In this document: positions 44,382 through 55,603 of the stretch, piece by piece
Numbering within the stretch: the first letter of the stretch is position 1
Layout: each line of letters opens with the position of its first letter
DNA from: Emergomyces orientalis
Lineage: Eukaryota > Ascomycota > Eurotiomycetes > Onygenales > Ajellomycetaceae
Reading direction: 5' to 3'
Length of the DNA: 64,000 nucleotides
Assembly (NCBI GenBank): GCA_002110485.1
Contig: MOWL01000068.1
Span: 124,001 to 188,000 of the forward strand
The notes under the pieces: model-generated
The model's database searches: none
Told to the model about the DNA's origin: nothing
Seen by the model: the letters and a program-made list of their open reading frames with translations, nothing else
Made by a program: the position numbers and the translations under genes

Positions 44382-45368
44382 ATGGTGAACTTACGGTCAG
44401 GCAACAGTCCTGATCTTACGAGGGAAAATAAGCCGACTAGGCGAGCGGAACGTACGCCGGAGAATATTGAAAACGAGCCCTTTCCAACCCCCATTACAGC
44501 CCGTAAATTGCCCGCAAGAGCTCCTTCGGAGGAGTCAAGTGCTGATTTCGAAGATCCAATGTCGGATATGTCGGATACGGGCTCAGATCGCGATGAACCC
44601 ACCCAGGAGGCTCAGGTTGAGCATGATGACTCCTTGAGCGCTGAGACCCGGGCGAGGTTGGAGATTGCGAGGTTGGAGAATGAAACAGCGCGGATTAAGG
44701 CTGGTGCTGGTGCGGGGGAGCTCGCAGGCGCCAATATGACGGCTTATTTGAAGGCCATTAAGGAGTTTCGACTTACAGTTAAGCTTCTTGAAAAGCCAGT
44801 TCTGCTGCTGGGCTCCATGAACTATCCCATGTGGAGGGATGAGGTTCTTCTCGCGGCGAAGGATTCAGAAACAGATGATATTTTGTTAAATAAGGAGCTG
44901 GCCCCGCCTGAGGGGGTCAGTGAGGACGTTGCAAAGCTCTGGAGGGAGCGGAATAGCTGGCTGCATAATTATATGTGGTCAGCGATTTCCGCACAGGCTA
45001 GAACTCATTTTACTATACCAAAGGAGAATCAATTGTCTGCCTATATACTGTGGTCCATAGTAGAGGAGAACTTCGCTGAACACCGCGTAGTTCGCCGGTT
45101 TCGTCTTTTCAATGAGTTCCTGGGTATGACGGCTGAGTCTTGCGGGTCGGATCGTGCGTTTATTGAGCGTCTCTTAGCCGTACGAACTGAATATAAGCGA
45201 TTAGATTTTTATATGCCGGATTCCGTCTTCTTTGATCGATTGCTTGCGGGGATTCACAGTAGATGGGCCAATCTCATACGAAATAGGATGGATGATATTG
45301 AAAAGAGTGGTGAAGATACTCTCCTGGAGGATGATTTTGTGGGTCTATGCCGTGATATTCTGCTTTGA
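44382..45368 (+). CDS. Copia Gag (capsid part), ends at UGA
   Basis: ATG at 44382; 328 codons to TGA 45366-45368. The N-terminus is disordered and charged. From about residue 120 it has a copia-type capsid: FRLTVKLLEKPVLLLGSMNY and PMWRDEVLLAA, then WSAISAQARTHF, ILWSIVEENFAE and ERLLAVRTEYKRLDF. The frame continues after the stop into the zinc knuckle and Pol, so the nucleocapsid part of Gag lies beyond the UGA. Readthrough or a single fresh mutation (for example CGA or TGG to TGA) are the options. Confidence 0.88.
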   Translation: MVNLRSGNSPDLTRENKPTRRAERTPENIENEPFPTPITARKLPARAPSEESSADFEDPMSDMSDTGSDRDEPTQEAQVEHDDSLSAETRARLEIARLENETARIKAGAGAGELAGANMTAYLKAIKEFRLTVKLLEKPVLLLGSMNYPMWRDEVLLAAKDSETDDILLNKELAPPEGVSEDVAKLWRERNSWLHNYMWSAISAQARTHFTIPKENQLSAYILWSIVEENFAEHRVVRRFRLFNEFLGMTAESCGSDRAFIERLLAVRTEYKRLDFYMPDSVFFDRLLAGIHSRWANLIRNRMDDIEKSGEDTLLEDDFVGLCRDILL

Positions 45369-48300
45369 TTGCCCTCTGGCGGCAGTTCCTCTTCTTCAAA
45401 GAACACAAAGGCGCCCGTAAATAATGCGAGCAGTATGGATGATGCGGGTGAGAGCCCTGCTCCATCTGCATCAGGCAGGCCAAAATGCTCACATTGCGGG
45501 ATTGTGGGCCATAATGAGGAGAGCTGTTGGAAAAAGCACCCAGAGAAGCGTCCATCAGGTTATTCTAATGGAAAAAGGCGTGGTGGCACCAAGAAGGATA
45601 AGAAGAAGGCCAATAATGAGGATTCTTCCAAGAGCCCCGATGACGGCTCTGCTCCTGTACACAGTACGGTTGAGAAGGTGTTCCATGCTCATGAAATCGT
45701 CCGTGATGATGATATTGCGGATGAGTGGGTTCTGGACTCGGGGTCTGGCGCTCACGCAACACCACGCAAGGAGCTTGTTAAATGCCATTCAATGAGCTCC
45801 AATGTTAAATTGAAAATGGCGGATGGGACCATTGTTCCAGCTGCGGCCGTTGGTACGGTTGAACTGGCGGTTGATGGGGCGGATGTGTGCCTGGAAGGTG
45901 TGCGATTTGCCCCCGAATTAGAAGCAAATATCGTGAGCTTTGGCAAATTAGTCCGCAAGGGCTATACGTTCAAGCAATTGGCATATGGAGAAGCTCACTC
46001 GATTATTATGACCTCTTCTGATCGAATGGTCAGCTTCACTGCTGTTTTGAATGAGAAAGATATCTATGTCATTGAAAAGCCTCTGCAAATCCGAGATTTG
46101 ATTCAATTCGCCATGCCTAATGGTGATTTTCGGCCCGTAAATGCTGTGGATGACTCGCTATTGGCTCTGCCATCAATGAATATAAAACCAGTAGAGCTCA
46201 CGATGCTGCAATGGCATTTGAAGCTGGGTCATCTTAACCACATGGATATAGCGAAGATGGCCGCGGATCCGCGCATGGGGATGAGGATTAAAGGCTCCAA
46301 GGCTCTGCCTTTTTGTAAAACCTGCGTGCAGGCTAAGATGGCTCGTCCTGCTTTTGAGCCCATGATTAGAAAAGTGAAGCCTGCTGCACGATTATTTATT
46401 GATCTTGCGGGCGGTGGGCGTACCTTATTCAATGAGGATGGCGTTCCCACGTATGGGGGGGCTGATTATTGGATGAGTATTACGGACGATGCCACGAGAT
46501 ATCGGTGGGCCATTTTAATGGCCACCAAGGGTGAAGCAACCGCGAAACTACGGGATTTTATAACAATGATTGAGACCACTGCGCAGCGATGCGTGGGCTC
46601 CTTGCACTGGGATGGTGGTGGAGAATTCAAGAGCGATGAATTAAAAGCTTTTTGTAAACAGCGAGGCATTGCCTATGAGACGACTACGCCATATACCCCA
46701 CAATCAAATGGTCCAGCGGAACGTGCGAACCGCATAATAATCGAAAGAACTAGGAGCTTGCTATTCGATAGCGGGCAGCCTAGGGACCTATGGGGTGAGG
46801 CCATGCAGGCTGCCGTTATGTTGATCAATATGTCTCCCACCTCTACGAAGCTTTACGGGTGCAAGGAGGGGTCTCCGCTGACCCCCTTTGAAGCATGGAT
46901 GGGGGTGCAGCCCACGGCGAATTGGCTGCATAGATGGGGCTGCAAGGTCTACAAGAAGGATCTGCGAGTTACTAATAAGCTTGCGGATAGAACGGATGGG
47001 AAAGAATGGATCTTTGTGGATTATCAGGGCCTTCATCAAGTTCGCATATGGGACCCTGATGCACGCAGGTTGGAGATAGCACGAGATGTGGTTTTTGATG
47101 AAGCTCTCGTGGAGGACGTGTCATTCATTAATGCCGCTCTTCCGGCTCCTCATGAGCCAAATAACATACCGGATGAGCTCGATGTTTTGAATCCTGCGGA
47201 TGGATGGCAGCACTGTCTCCTGCGGCGCCTGGCAAGGGAGCGGCCGCACATCATGAAGATGCTTGTCAATGGGGATCTGGAGGAGGCCATTGAGCCTACC
47301 TATCTTATAAACAGTGATGTTGATCTCCTTAATGAGTCTGACGAGCATGCTAATGATAATGGTGATGAACCCGTGCTTAGTACCCTTACGGACCGTCCCA
47401 CGACCTTAGCGGAGGCTCGACAGAGCCCTGATTGGCATCATTGGCTCGAAGCAATGAGGAAGGAGGTCGATATGTTCAATCAAAAGAAAACATATGTTAT
47501 TACTGAGCGGTCCCCGGATATGGATGTTCTTACGGGTAAATGGGTATATGACCGCAAATTAAATAATAAGGGAGAAACCATCCACTTTCGCGCACGATGG
47601 GTGGTTCGCGGATTCCTTCAGCAGCGAGAAGTCCATTATACGAAGTCTTACGCTGCCATTGTCTCTGGTTCTACAACCAGAAGCCTATTCGCGATCTCTA
47701 CGGCTAGGGGATGGAAATCGAAGGCAATTGATTACGTGTCTGCATTCCTTAATGGCGTGCTGCCACAGGAAGAGATGATCTATATGCAGCTCCCGACAGG
47801 CATAAAACATGGCAGGGGCAATCTAGTTGGCCTGGTTCGCCAGAGCCTGTATGGGCTGAAGCAAGCTGCGAGGATGTGGTATTTTCTTGCCACTGAGCAT
47901 CTCACTTTGATTGGTTTCCGCATATCACCGTATGACGGCGGATTCCTATATCACCCCATCCGTAAGGTGTATTTGACGCTGCACGTTGATGACTGCCGCG
48001 TTACGGGGCCCAATGAGCATGATATTGACTGGGTTCTCGATGAGATTGCGAAGCGTTTTGACACCAAAAGAATCAACGATGATAAGCCATACTTAGGTAT
48101 GGAAATTGCGGGCCGTAATGGTGATTTACTGGTCACGCAAACACGCTATATTGATGAGATCCTTGATGATTTTGGCATGACTGCAATCAATCCGGCACCA
48201 ACCCCCATGAATGCTGGCACAAAGCTCCAGTTCTCGCCGGATGAGGATAAGGGCCTTGATGATGATTTTACGGCTACGCGATATCGTCAAGGGCTTGGGT

Positions 48301-48980
48301 CTCTTCAATATCTGGTTACAAGCACCAGACCGGATATAATGTTCACGGTAAATTATTTATCGCGATTCAATTCTCACCCAAATAAGGAGTGCTGGGCTGC
48401 TTTGAAGCATGTTCTCCGCTATATGAAGAAGACTAGGACTACGGGCATTCTGTATAAGAGGAATATAGGGGACGAAGGGCTGGCTCCCATGGCCTACGCG
48501 GATTCAGATTGGGCGGGTGCAGACCCCCAATATAAATCGACTACGGGCTATATTATAATGATCAATGGAGCTCCCGTATCATGGCGTTCGCAGCGGCAGA
48601 TCTCTACGGCGAAGTCCACAACTGAAGCTGAGTATATTGCTGCTAGCGAAGCTGCGTGCGAGCTGATTTGGCTTAAAGATATGCTGCATGATGCGGGACT
48701 GCTTGAGAATGCGGATGGCTATGTTCTTTCCAATAATCTGCATATTGATAATAAAGGTGCCATTGATCTAGCTAACGGCGAGTCTTTAACTAAGCGCTCG
48801 AGGCATATTGAAGTCCGCTACCATATATTACGCGATCTAGTGGCTAAAAAGGAGCTCCTTCTTCGGCACGTCAGCTCAACGGAGAATAAGGCGGATGGTT
48901 TTACGAAGGCGCTGCCTAGGCCCGCATTCAATGCTTTTGTGGCTAATCTTGGCTTGATTGGTTCGGGGGGATCTGCTTAA
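45369..48980 (+). CDS. Copia nucleocapsid-Pol polyprotein (in frame after the Gag UGA)
   Basis: 1203 codons plus stop, same frame as Gag. From the start: zinc knuckle CSHCGIVGHNEESC, protease WVLDSGSGAHATP with the catalytic Asp, GAG-pre-integrase (LQWHLKLGHLNHMDIAKM and CKTCVQAK), integrase with ITDDATRY, HWDGGGEFKS and SNGPAERANR, reverse transcriptase with KWVYDRKLN, SLYGLKQAARMWY and LTLHVDDCRV, and RNase H with AYADSDWAG and KSTTEAEYIAASEAA. Every expected catalytic block is present and no other stop occurs, so the copy could encode active enzymes if the UGA is passed. Confidence 0.95.
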   Translation: MPSGGSSSSSKNTKAPVNNASSMDDAGESPAPSASGRPKCSHCGIVGHNEESCWKKHPEKRPSGYSNGKRRGGTKKDKKKANNEDSSKSPDDGSAPVHSTVEKVFHAHEIVRDDDIADEWVLDSGSGAHATPRKELVKCHSMSSNVKLKMADGTIVPAAAVGTVELAVDGADVCLEGVRFAPELEANIVSFGKLVRKGYTFKQLAYGEAHSIIMTSSDRMVSFTAVLNEKDIYVIEKPLQIRDLIQFAMPNGDFRPVNAVDDSLLALPSMNIKPVELTMLQWHLKLGHLNHMDIAKMAADPRMGMRIKGSKALPFCKTCVQAKMARPAFEPMIRKVKPAARLFIDLAGGGRTLFNEDGVPTYGGADYWMSITDDATRYRWAILMATKGEATAKLRDFITMIETTAQRCVGSLHWDGGGEFKSDELKAFCKQRGIAYETTTPYTPQSNGPAERANRIIIERTRSLLFDSGQPRDLWGEAMQAAVMLINMSPTSTKLYGCKEGSPLTPFEAWMGVQPTANWLHRWGCKVYKKDLRVTNKLADRTDGKEWIFVDYQGLHQVRIWDPDARRLEIARDVVFDEALVEDVSFINAALPAPHEPNNIPDELDVLNPADGWQHCLLRRLARERPHIMKMLVNGDLEEAIEPTYLINSDVDLLNESDEHANDNGDEPVLSTLTDRPTTLAEARQSPDWHHWLEAMRKEVDMFNQKKTYVITERSPDMDVLTGKWVYDRKLNNKGETIHFRARWVVRGFLQQREVHYTKSYAAIVSGSTTRSLFAISTARGWKSKAIDYVSAFLNGVLPQEEMIYMQLPTGIKHGRGNLVGLVRQSLYGLKQAARMWYFLATEHLTLIGFRISPYDGGFLYHPIRKVYLTLHVDDCRVTGPNEHDIDWVLDEIAKRFDTKRINDDKPYLGMEIAGRNGDLLVTQTRYIDEILDDFGMTAINPAPTPMNAGTKLQFSPDEDKGLDDDFTATRYRQGLGSLQYLVTSTRPDIMFTVNYLSRFNSHPNKECWAALKHVLRYMKKTRTTGILYKRNIGDEGLAPMAYADSDWAGADPQYKSTTGYIIMINGAPVSWRSQRQISTAKSTTEAEYIAASEAACELIWLKDMLHDAGLLENADGYVLSNNLHIDNKGAIDLANGESLTKRSRHIEVRYHILRDLVAKKELLLRHVSSTENKADGFTKALPRPAFNAFVANLGLIGSGGSA

Positions 48981-49080
48981 TGGATTTAACTAAAAGTTTT
49001 GTACTTAGCTGCTATTTTGATTTTTGATGCCTATGGCGTGGCCTGTGTGCGTGCTCCTGGGGCGCCCTAGCATGGGGGGG

Positions 49081-49182
49081 TGTTAGGTGATACTAGGGCT
49101 ACCCGGGTCACATGCCCCACACACACATATATATTTTAGCTAGTTAGGTAGTTCAATATGATAGGCTTGATGCACTCTATGA
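49081..49182 (+). repeat. Copia right LTR
   Basis: Identical to the left LTR; preceded by a seven-G polypurine tract and followed by the ACCTC duplication. Confidence 0.95.
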
Positions 49183-49330
49183 ACCTCCAGCAAGTAAAAA
49201 AAATAAAAATAAAAATACAGCGAAGACATTTAGATATTCATAGTTACTTCACCTCTAGATATATAATTATATCTTTTCCCTCGCTCTTTGTTATTCTCAA
49301 TTTTACCTGCGGTAGACACATCTAGCTATC

Positions 49331-50389
49331 ATGGATTGGAGTCCCAGCGGAATAGCTACCACCCTTCTCTCCGGCAACCCAATTGCAATTCTCATTACTT
49401 GCACCATCGCCTTCTCCCTACCCATCCTTTTACATTTCCTCCTCTACCAAACCCCCCCCGCAAAAGCCCCAAAGGATATCTTACTCCTGGGCCCTAGCGG
49501 GTCTGGGAAAACAGCGTTGTGCTCACTCGTATGTATAGTGCTTCTAGCTCAAGTTTTAAAACCTATACATTGTGGAAGCATCAAAATGTAACCGTAAATA
49601 TTAAAAAAACGCCTATAGTTGGAACAACGTTCGATATCCCACTCTTCTCAGAAGCCTCCCCGAGAAACACATACCTCCCAAGTCTCTTCTTTCGTCCCCG
49701 TAACCCTCCCGCCAACGGTGCCCATCGGTTCCAACAAATACCGCTCAGCCAATGACCCGACTCTCAGAGAAGCCGCCGGGAACCCGACTACCTACCGACT
49801 ACGAGATACCCCCGGCCATGGCAAGCTCCGCGCTTCCCAAGGCATCGCCTCATTGGTGTCGCTCTCAAATCCTAAAAAGAAAGGCCCTGTCGGAATCCGT
49901 GGAGTAATTTTTATGCTGGATTCCGCCACCCTGTCACAAGGCGATGATTTGCTCCGGGACGCCGCTACCTACTTACACGACGTGCTCATGACGTTACAAA
50001 ATCGAGTGTACCAGAACGGGACGAGAATAGTATCTTCATCTTCGAAAAGGATACCTAAGATCCCCGTCCTGGTCGCTGCGAATAAGCAGGATCTATTCAC
50101 CGCCTTACCACCGGGTTCAGTCAAAGCAAAGTTGGAGTCTGAGATTGAGAAGATTCGACAGTCGAAGCGGAAGGGGTTGTTGGATGTGAGCATGAATGCA
50201 TTGTCTGCGGAAGAGGAGCAGGATATGCTAGGAGGGGACGAAGAGGAAGGGCCGTTCACTTTTCAGATGCTAGATGAGCAGATGGGGATTAAGGTTGACG
50301 TAATCGGGGGTGCTGTGGTGAGCGACGATGGCGGGGATCGTGCGAGTGGGGTGCGGCGATGGGAGGAGTGGGTGGGGATGTGTATATGA
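49331..50389 (+). CDS. Signal recognition particle receptor subunit beta
   Basis: Exons 49331-49528 and 49619-50389, 322 residues. An N-terminal membrane anchor (IAILITCTIAFSLPILLHFLL) is followed by a small GTPase domain: P-loop GPSGSGKT, an effector block TSQVSSFVPVTLPPTVPIGS, DTPGHGKLR as the G3 motif and NKQD as G4. This is the layout of SRP receptor beta (Srp102 in yeast), which anchors the alpha subunit to the endoplasmic reticulum and regulates release of nascent chains. An acidic insert (GGDEEEGPF) lies near the end. The gene begins 149 bases after the copia element. Confidence 0.9.
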
Positions 50390-50757
50390 TGTGTCTGTTA
50401 TTCACGAGGCATAATAATAAGCATTGCAAATTTCGGTCGGCGTTTTCTTTTGCATTCGAATTACCAGCTTAGCGAGTATCTTTCCTCTCTTTTGCTTCTA
50501 ATAATTTCAAACAACCTCATCTCTGCCCCCATGACCATCGCGAAGCGATATCACTTTTTGATCTCATAACAGCCTGAAATAGAAGGGCATTATCATGGAG
50601 TATCAGGTCGTACAATTCCCCAATCCCACCAACCACCAGGGGCGAATCGCATGAAGATACTCTGAGTATAGCTTACTTGACAGCACCAAACCGCCCAACA
50701 CCGCTTTCCCCCCTTTCCTACGCGCGTGGATAGAACAGGAAGCGCCCGTATTATGCA
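50390..50757. other. Spacer between convergent genes
   Basis: 3' flanks of the SRP receptor beta and dehydrogenase genes; no gene seen. Confidence 0.45.
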
Positions 50758-52519
50758 TCAGCAAGCTCCCCCCGAAATGGCTTTCCTCTGCCATCCATCC
50801 CCCAACACCGCCGCAACCTTCCTATCCGTCCATTCCTACCATGCACAAAAAGAAGTAATCAGTCAGCCAAAGTATCACAGCAACAACAAGAACTCAAAAA
50901 TCGCCATCCCCCTTTTCATCAATCCAACATGCAAACACCAAGAAAAGGGACCAACTCACCCACAACTGCCGCGCCACCTCCATATCACCCGCTATACGAC
51001 TAGTCTCCTCCCTCTTCGCAATCGGCACAAAATACTCCCCCCTAACCCCGTCACCTTCAACGATATCCTCACTCGCTGCTAAGTAAAGTGCTGTTGCCGC
51101 CGCATCCTGCGTCGACTGCCCAATCACGGAGAAAAACATCTTAAACGTTTTGCCCAGCGTGGTGCCTAGATAACCCTTCCAGACATTCATCTGCTCCGTG
51201 GCGATGTTTCCCGGGAAGAAGCTATTGACATAGATGTGTTTACTTACTTCATCAGCGTCGTCATCCGCATTACCATTACAGTCCCCTACCTGCCTCACGC
51301 CAGTCGCAAAACCCTCATGGAGTACCCCCTCCATAAGCCTCCTGCTCAACTCGCGTGTGAAGAGGATATTAGCCAGCTTAGAGCGGCCGTAGCGCCAGAT
51401 ACCATCGTAACACGCGCTTTTGGTTGGAGTCCCTTCAGATGGCGCAAGGAGGTCGAGATCCAGTTCGCGACAGAGCTGGTGGAGGGAGGAGCTGGTAAAG
51501 ACAATACGGGTGGAGATGGCGTCTGGGAAGCGGGTGATAGTAGAGTAGAGGAGGGGTAGAAGGAGGATGGTTAGGATATAGTGGCCGACGTGGTTTGTTG
51601 CGAAGATGGATTCGATCGATTGTGGGGAGAGAGGGTGGTATTGTTTGTGTTGAGGCGGGTCTATAGGGAGGCCTGTTTTATTGATTTGTTGGTATGTATG
51701 ATCATCCATGGATATATGTATCTCTCTGTGCGTGTTAAAGGGTGTAGGGACATATTTTTAAAAAGGTTTCCTATGACTCTTTTCTTTCATTTCATTTTAT
51801 TTTTCGTTTCTTTGCCAACATGGTATCGTGTATAGAAAAAAAAAAAAAAGGGGGAGGGGGGGGGGGGGGTCAAAGCCGAATTCTCATACCAGCATTACAC
51901 ATCAGAATATCCAATCTATCAGTCCTCTTTCGAATATCCTTCGCCGCCCTCGCCACTTGTAACATATCTCCCAAATCGCACTGGATGAACTCCGTCCTCT
52001 GCATTTCGTCACCATCAACCAGCCGGATGTATGGGTCCTGCTGCCAGATATCAACCGCAGCATCATATTTATCCTGCCTTCGACCAAGTATAAATAGTTT
52101 CTTGATGCCATGGATGAGGAGCTGTGTGCTTATCTCTAGAGAAAAGAAGAAAGAGAAAAAAGAGTCAGAACCTAAAAGGAGAAAAACAGCTTCTGGTTTC
52201 CTTCCTCGGCGCAGCCAAAGCGAAGGCTTATCATAGTAGATATATGATACGATAATCGACATCAAGATAAAATAGGATTAGAAGAACTGAAAATTGAACT
52301 TTCCTTGTCCAATGCCCGATTGTCCTCCCTATTGAGTTACCGGAGAAATAATAGTCAGCAAACGAATCGTAAATTGTCCATTGCCTAGGAACTAGATATT
52401 GTATCTAGAGATGTTGTGCAACAGCATCAAATGAAACCTACAGTGATAACTGCTACCTTCCCATGAAGATCCGGAACCTGAGATAATGAGAATAGTCGAT
52501 ATGTGAATATGCCTGTCAT
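50758..52519 (-). CDS. Short-chain dehydrogenase/reductase
   Basis: Exon 1 is 52519-52442 (SQVPDLHGKVAVIT). A following exon from 52328 carries GGQSGIG, completing the TGxxxGIG cofactor loop. The exon ending at 51890 holds LLIHGIKKLFILGRR, DMLQ and DILMCNAG. Exon 51672-50960 has the NHVGHY and VFTSSS strands and the catalytic YGRSK. The last exon is 50835-50758. All junctions fit except that between the short exon at 52328-52300 and the exon starting near 52135, where canonical sites leave the frame off by one. The protein resembles retinol-dehydrogenase-like fungal SDRs with a C-terminal membrane-prone region; substrate unknown. The gene may be intact with an odd splice or newly broken. Confidence 0.75.
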
Positions 52520-53044
52520 CTTCGTCTTTTTTTTCTTCAATTGACGGTCTGTTCAGCCATTGTTAAAGATAGATAAAATATGTCAAGGCTATGTAGTTCG
52601 GTATGACGTAACGAGGCGGTTTTTTTTGAATATATTTCTTTTTCTAACACTAATAATGCTGCTCAGCTTTGCGGAATAACTAATCGGGTTTTCGGCTTGG
52701 AGGGGAAGCCGCCGCCTGGTTTGATCGCCAGATCGATAGTTAGAGAATATAATATGAAATTCCGTCGGAAGCGGAGTATTTGATGTTGAATTAAATAGAA
52801 TTTTCATCTATCATCTATGCTATATACGGAGGTAATGAGGACGTCATATCTCCAAGGGGGTAGTTATGTTGAAAAAAGTTGGAAACTCGCCAGTTCTCGA
52901 GGTCGGCATCATGCTGTATGTTCTAAAAGAAGTTGGGAGATCCATATGACTTGCCTCGAGCCATGGGGAGAAGAAATAAAAATAACAAGGCCCAAAACCC
53001 AAACACCGAAACACAGTCAACAACGCTAATAGAGGAAGCAAAAA
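52520..53044. other. Intergenic between the dehydrogenase start and CBS end
   Basis: Promoter side of the dehydrogenase. No gene seen. Confidence 0.45.
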
Positions 53045-54882
53045 TTACGCCTGGATTTTAGTCTGGTGCAACAACCATGTTAGCAAATCCACCTTGGTAG
53101 CCACAGCCACCGGCTTCATAACTCCATGTTCATCCTTCTCCGTAACAACAGCCGCGCTGTTCCATTCGAAAAACCGGTTCAACGTGCTCAGCGGGGTGTC
53201 TAGTGTTATTTCAATAAATTGACGATGCTTTTCGGCGGCCGGTGTTGATTCAGAAACACCAGTAGATCCCGCGAGCAGCTCTGGAACGGACCGTGAGATA
53301 TCTCTGGGATCCGTAACTACCTCCGACAATTTTGAGAAGTCGAACATCACATCAGACACGGGACTGCTGCTCGTAGCTCTCCCGTGAGAGACGCGGCTGA
53401 GGATATTTCCGAGAGTTACCAGACCGACCAACCGTCTTCCGGTGGGGGCAAGCACAGGCAATTGATCGAAGCTCTTTTCTCTCATAACCTCGATGGCGGC
53501 TTCGCATGTAGAATTTGAAAGGATTGTAGTAACTGGCTTCAATCTGAGCGCCTTTACCTTGACTCCCGAGAATGGATCCTTGGTTCCGCGGGGTTGTACC
53601 TCCGGTGATGGAGGTTCTGTCACTGGCGGAATTTCTGGGAGTAGATCATTCGCCGCAAGCCAGTCGTCATCCGCAAACTTAGAGAACCATCAGTATCATG
53701 CATGTCAATATCACGCCCCTGGAAAATAGGGTAAAAATACCTTGGTTAGATAGCTTCGAATACTATCAGGGAGAATAACGACAATAACATCATTTTCAGT
53801 AAAATCAAAGTCTTTGGCTGCCTTTGCAAGACCGGCAATCGCACTTCCACTGCTCCCTCCGACGAGAAGGCCCTCTTCGGCTATTAGCTGTCTGGCATAC
53901 TGGAAAGACTCCCTATCACCCGTCTTATACCACTTGTCAATGGTGCTACGGTCCAGCACATCAGGGATGAAGTCGTAACCGATGCCTTCCACTTTGTATG
54001 GCTCGTTCATGTGCTCTTGGTTCAAGCTTTCTGGCAACGCAAGTATGGAACCATGAGGATCTGCTGCAATGACTTTGACGGCGGGGTTATGCTTCCTTAA
54101 ACCACGGGCAATACCAGTGATTGTACCACCTGTACCCGCACCTGCGATTACAGCGTTTATCTTGCCTTCAGTTTGGGTCCATATTTCCTCCGCCGTGCCA
54201 TATTCGTGGGCGAGAGGATTATCTTCATTTGAATATTGATCTAAAATATGGGCATTTGGTAATTCCTTTTCCAGCCGCTTCGCAACACCAATGTGCGATT
54301 CTGGAGAGTCGAAGGCGGCCTCCGTAGGTGTTCGGATAATTGTAGCGCCCAATGCACGCAAGACGGACACCTTTTCAGCGGACATCTTTTCTGGGAGCGT
54401 GATTATAGCTTTATAACCTACTCATGAAAGGTAAAACGGTTAGCAAACAGCGAATATCGCCGACGCAACACAGGGGGCTGGCTACGGACTACGACTAACC
54501 TTTCACTGCAGCAACAAGAGCAAGTCCGATACCTCTAAATACACCAATTGTCTTCTAGTCAGCCAAATCCACCTATTTCACTCACTTCAGTTAAACAAGG
54601 GCGCATCCTGTTATCCACTCACGTATTTCCGCTTGTTGGCTCAATCAGTGTATCACCCGGCTTTATTCTTCCCTTGCGCTCCGCCTCCTCGATCATGCGC
54701 AAGGCAATTCTATCCTTCACACTACCCCCAGCATTGAAATACTCCAGTTTAGCATAGACAGTGGCCTTAATGCCTAGGCTCTTAGGCACCTTGTTGAGAC
54801 GGACTAGAGGGGTATTGCCGATTTGCTGGGTAATGGATTCCATCACCACTGGAGGGGTAGAGGGGCTTGTTTTGGTAGACAT
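53045..54882 (-). CDS. cys4: Cystathionine beta-synthase
   Basis: Exons 54882-54623, 54534-54500 (only 35 bases), 54417-53741 and 53677-53045, 534 residues. PLP-enzyme core: QQIGNTPLVRLNKVP, the Schiff-base lysine in NAGGSVKDRIALRM, PTSGNTGIGLALVAA, the phosphate loop GAGTGGTITG and LLVGGSSGSA. A pair of CBS domains forms the regulatory C-terminus (LPVLAPTGRRLVGLVTLGNI and SAAVVTEKDEHG). It condenses serine and homocysteine to cystathionine in transsulfuration. Like yeast Cys4 it has no N-terminal heme-binding extension: the catalytic fold begins within 20 residues of the start. Confidence 0.95.
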
Positions 54883-55603
54883 TGTGGTGGGGGTCAGAAC
54901 TGGACGGCAAGAAGAAATTGGGGGGGTTGCAGAAGCAAGGAAGTAAGGAAAAGGGAAAAGTGAAAGGGAATAGGAAGATGGTAAAAGAGGAGTATACCGG
55001 TTATTAAACTGTCACATTAATTAAACATGAGGATTTGTTGCCGGAAAGGCGGAGGGTTTTTTTTTTTGCCTTCCGCAGTTCCTTTTGATGGGGCGACATT
55101 GGCCGATGTAAACCGCCCGTTGTCCTCGTTGGGTGGGAAGAAAACCCCTAGAACATGGATACTCGCAGAGAAGCTTCTACGCTCAATAAAAGTCATAATT
55201 GTTTTCCAACAAGGAGATGAAGATATTTCTGCGACTAACTATGCGTATGGTTTTTATGAATAGGAACATGGGCCATTGTTTCTCAGCATCTCCTGCATAA
55301 ATATATTCCAGAAAAGTGTTCAAGTTGTGGCTGCAAGCGAACAGCAAGGTTCCCCAGATTCCCGATAGGCTGGAGCTCGGTCGGCGCTGGACTGATGTAA
55401 CTAATGACCAGGGGATGACCCAAGCTCACGTTCTACTTTTCAAAACATATTGGAGGATGCACATGGAATTTTGGCGATTTCATTCATATCAAAGAAGAAC
55501 CATTCAGAATAAACTAAACATATAACATATAAATATGATATAGGCGCTTTTAAACTTCTAATCCCAGGACGCTCCTCAAAATCCATCACGCAGCCGATAC
55601 AAT
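54883..55603. other. Intergenic upstream of CBS
   Basis: Promoter region of the CBS gene and 3' flank of the hydrolase gene. Contains a GGTTTTTTTTTTT tract near 55055. No gene recognised. Confidence 0.45.

Larger units (their letters stand above)
44206..49182 (+). mobile_element. Ty1/copia LTR retrotransposon, young insertion
   Basis: Two identical 102-base LTRs (44206-44307 and 49081-49182) start with TGTTAGG and are bounded by ACCTC on both sides (44201-44205 and 49183-49187). Total 4977 bases. Order of domains (Gag, protease, integrase, reverse transcriptase, RNase H) is that of copia. Its normal base composition and long open frame contrast with the RIP-damaged elements to the left, so it inserted recently and escaped m utation. 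A primer site follows the left LTR and a G-rich polypurine tract (49074-49080) precedes the right one. Confidence 0.97.
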
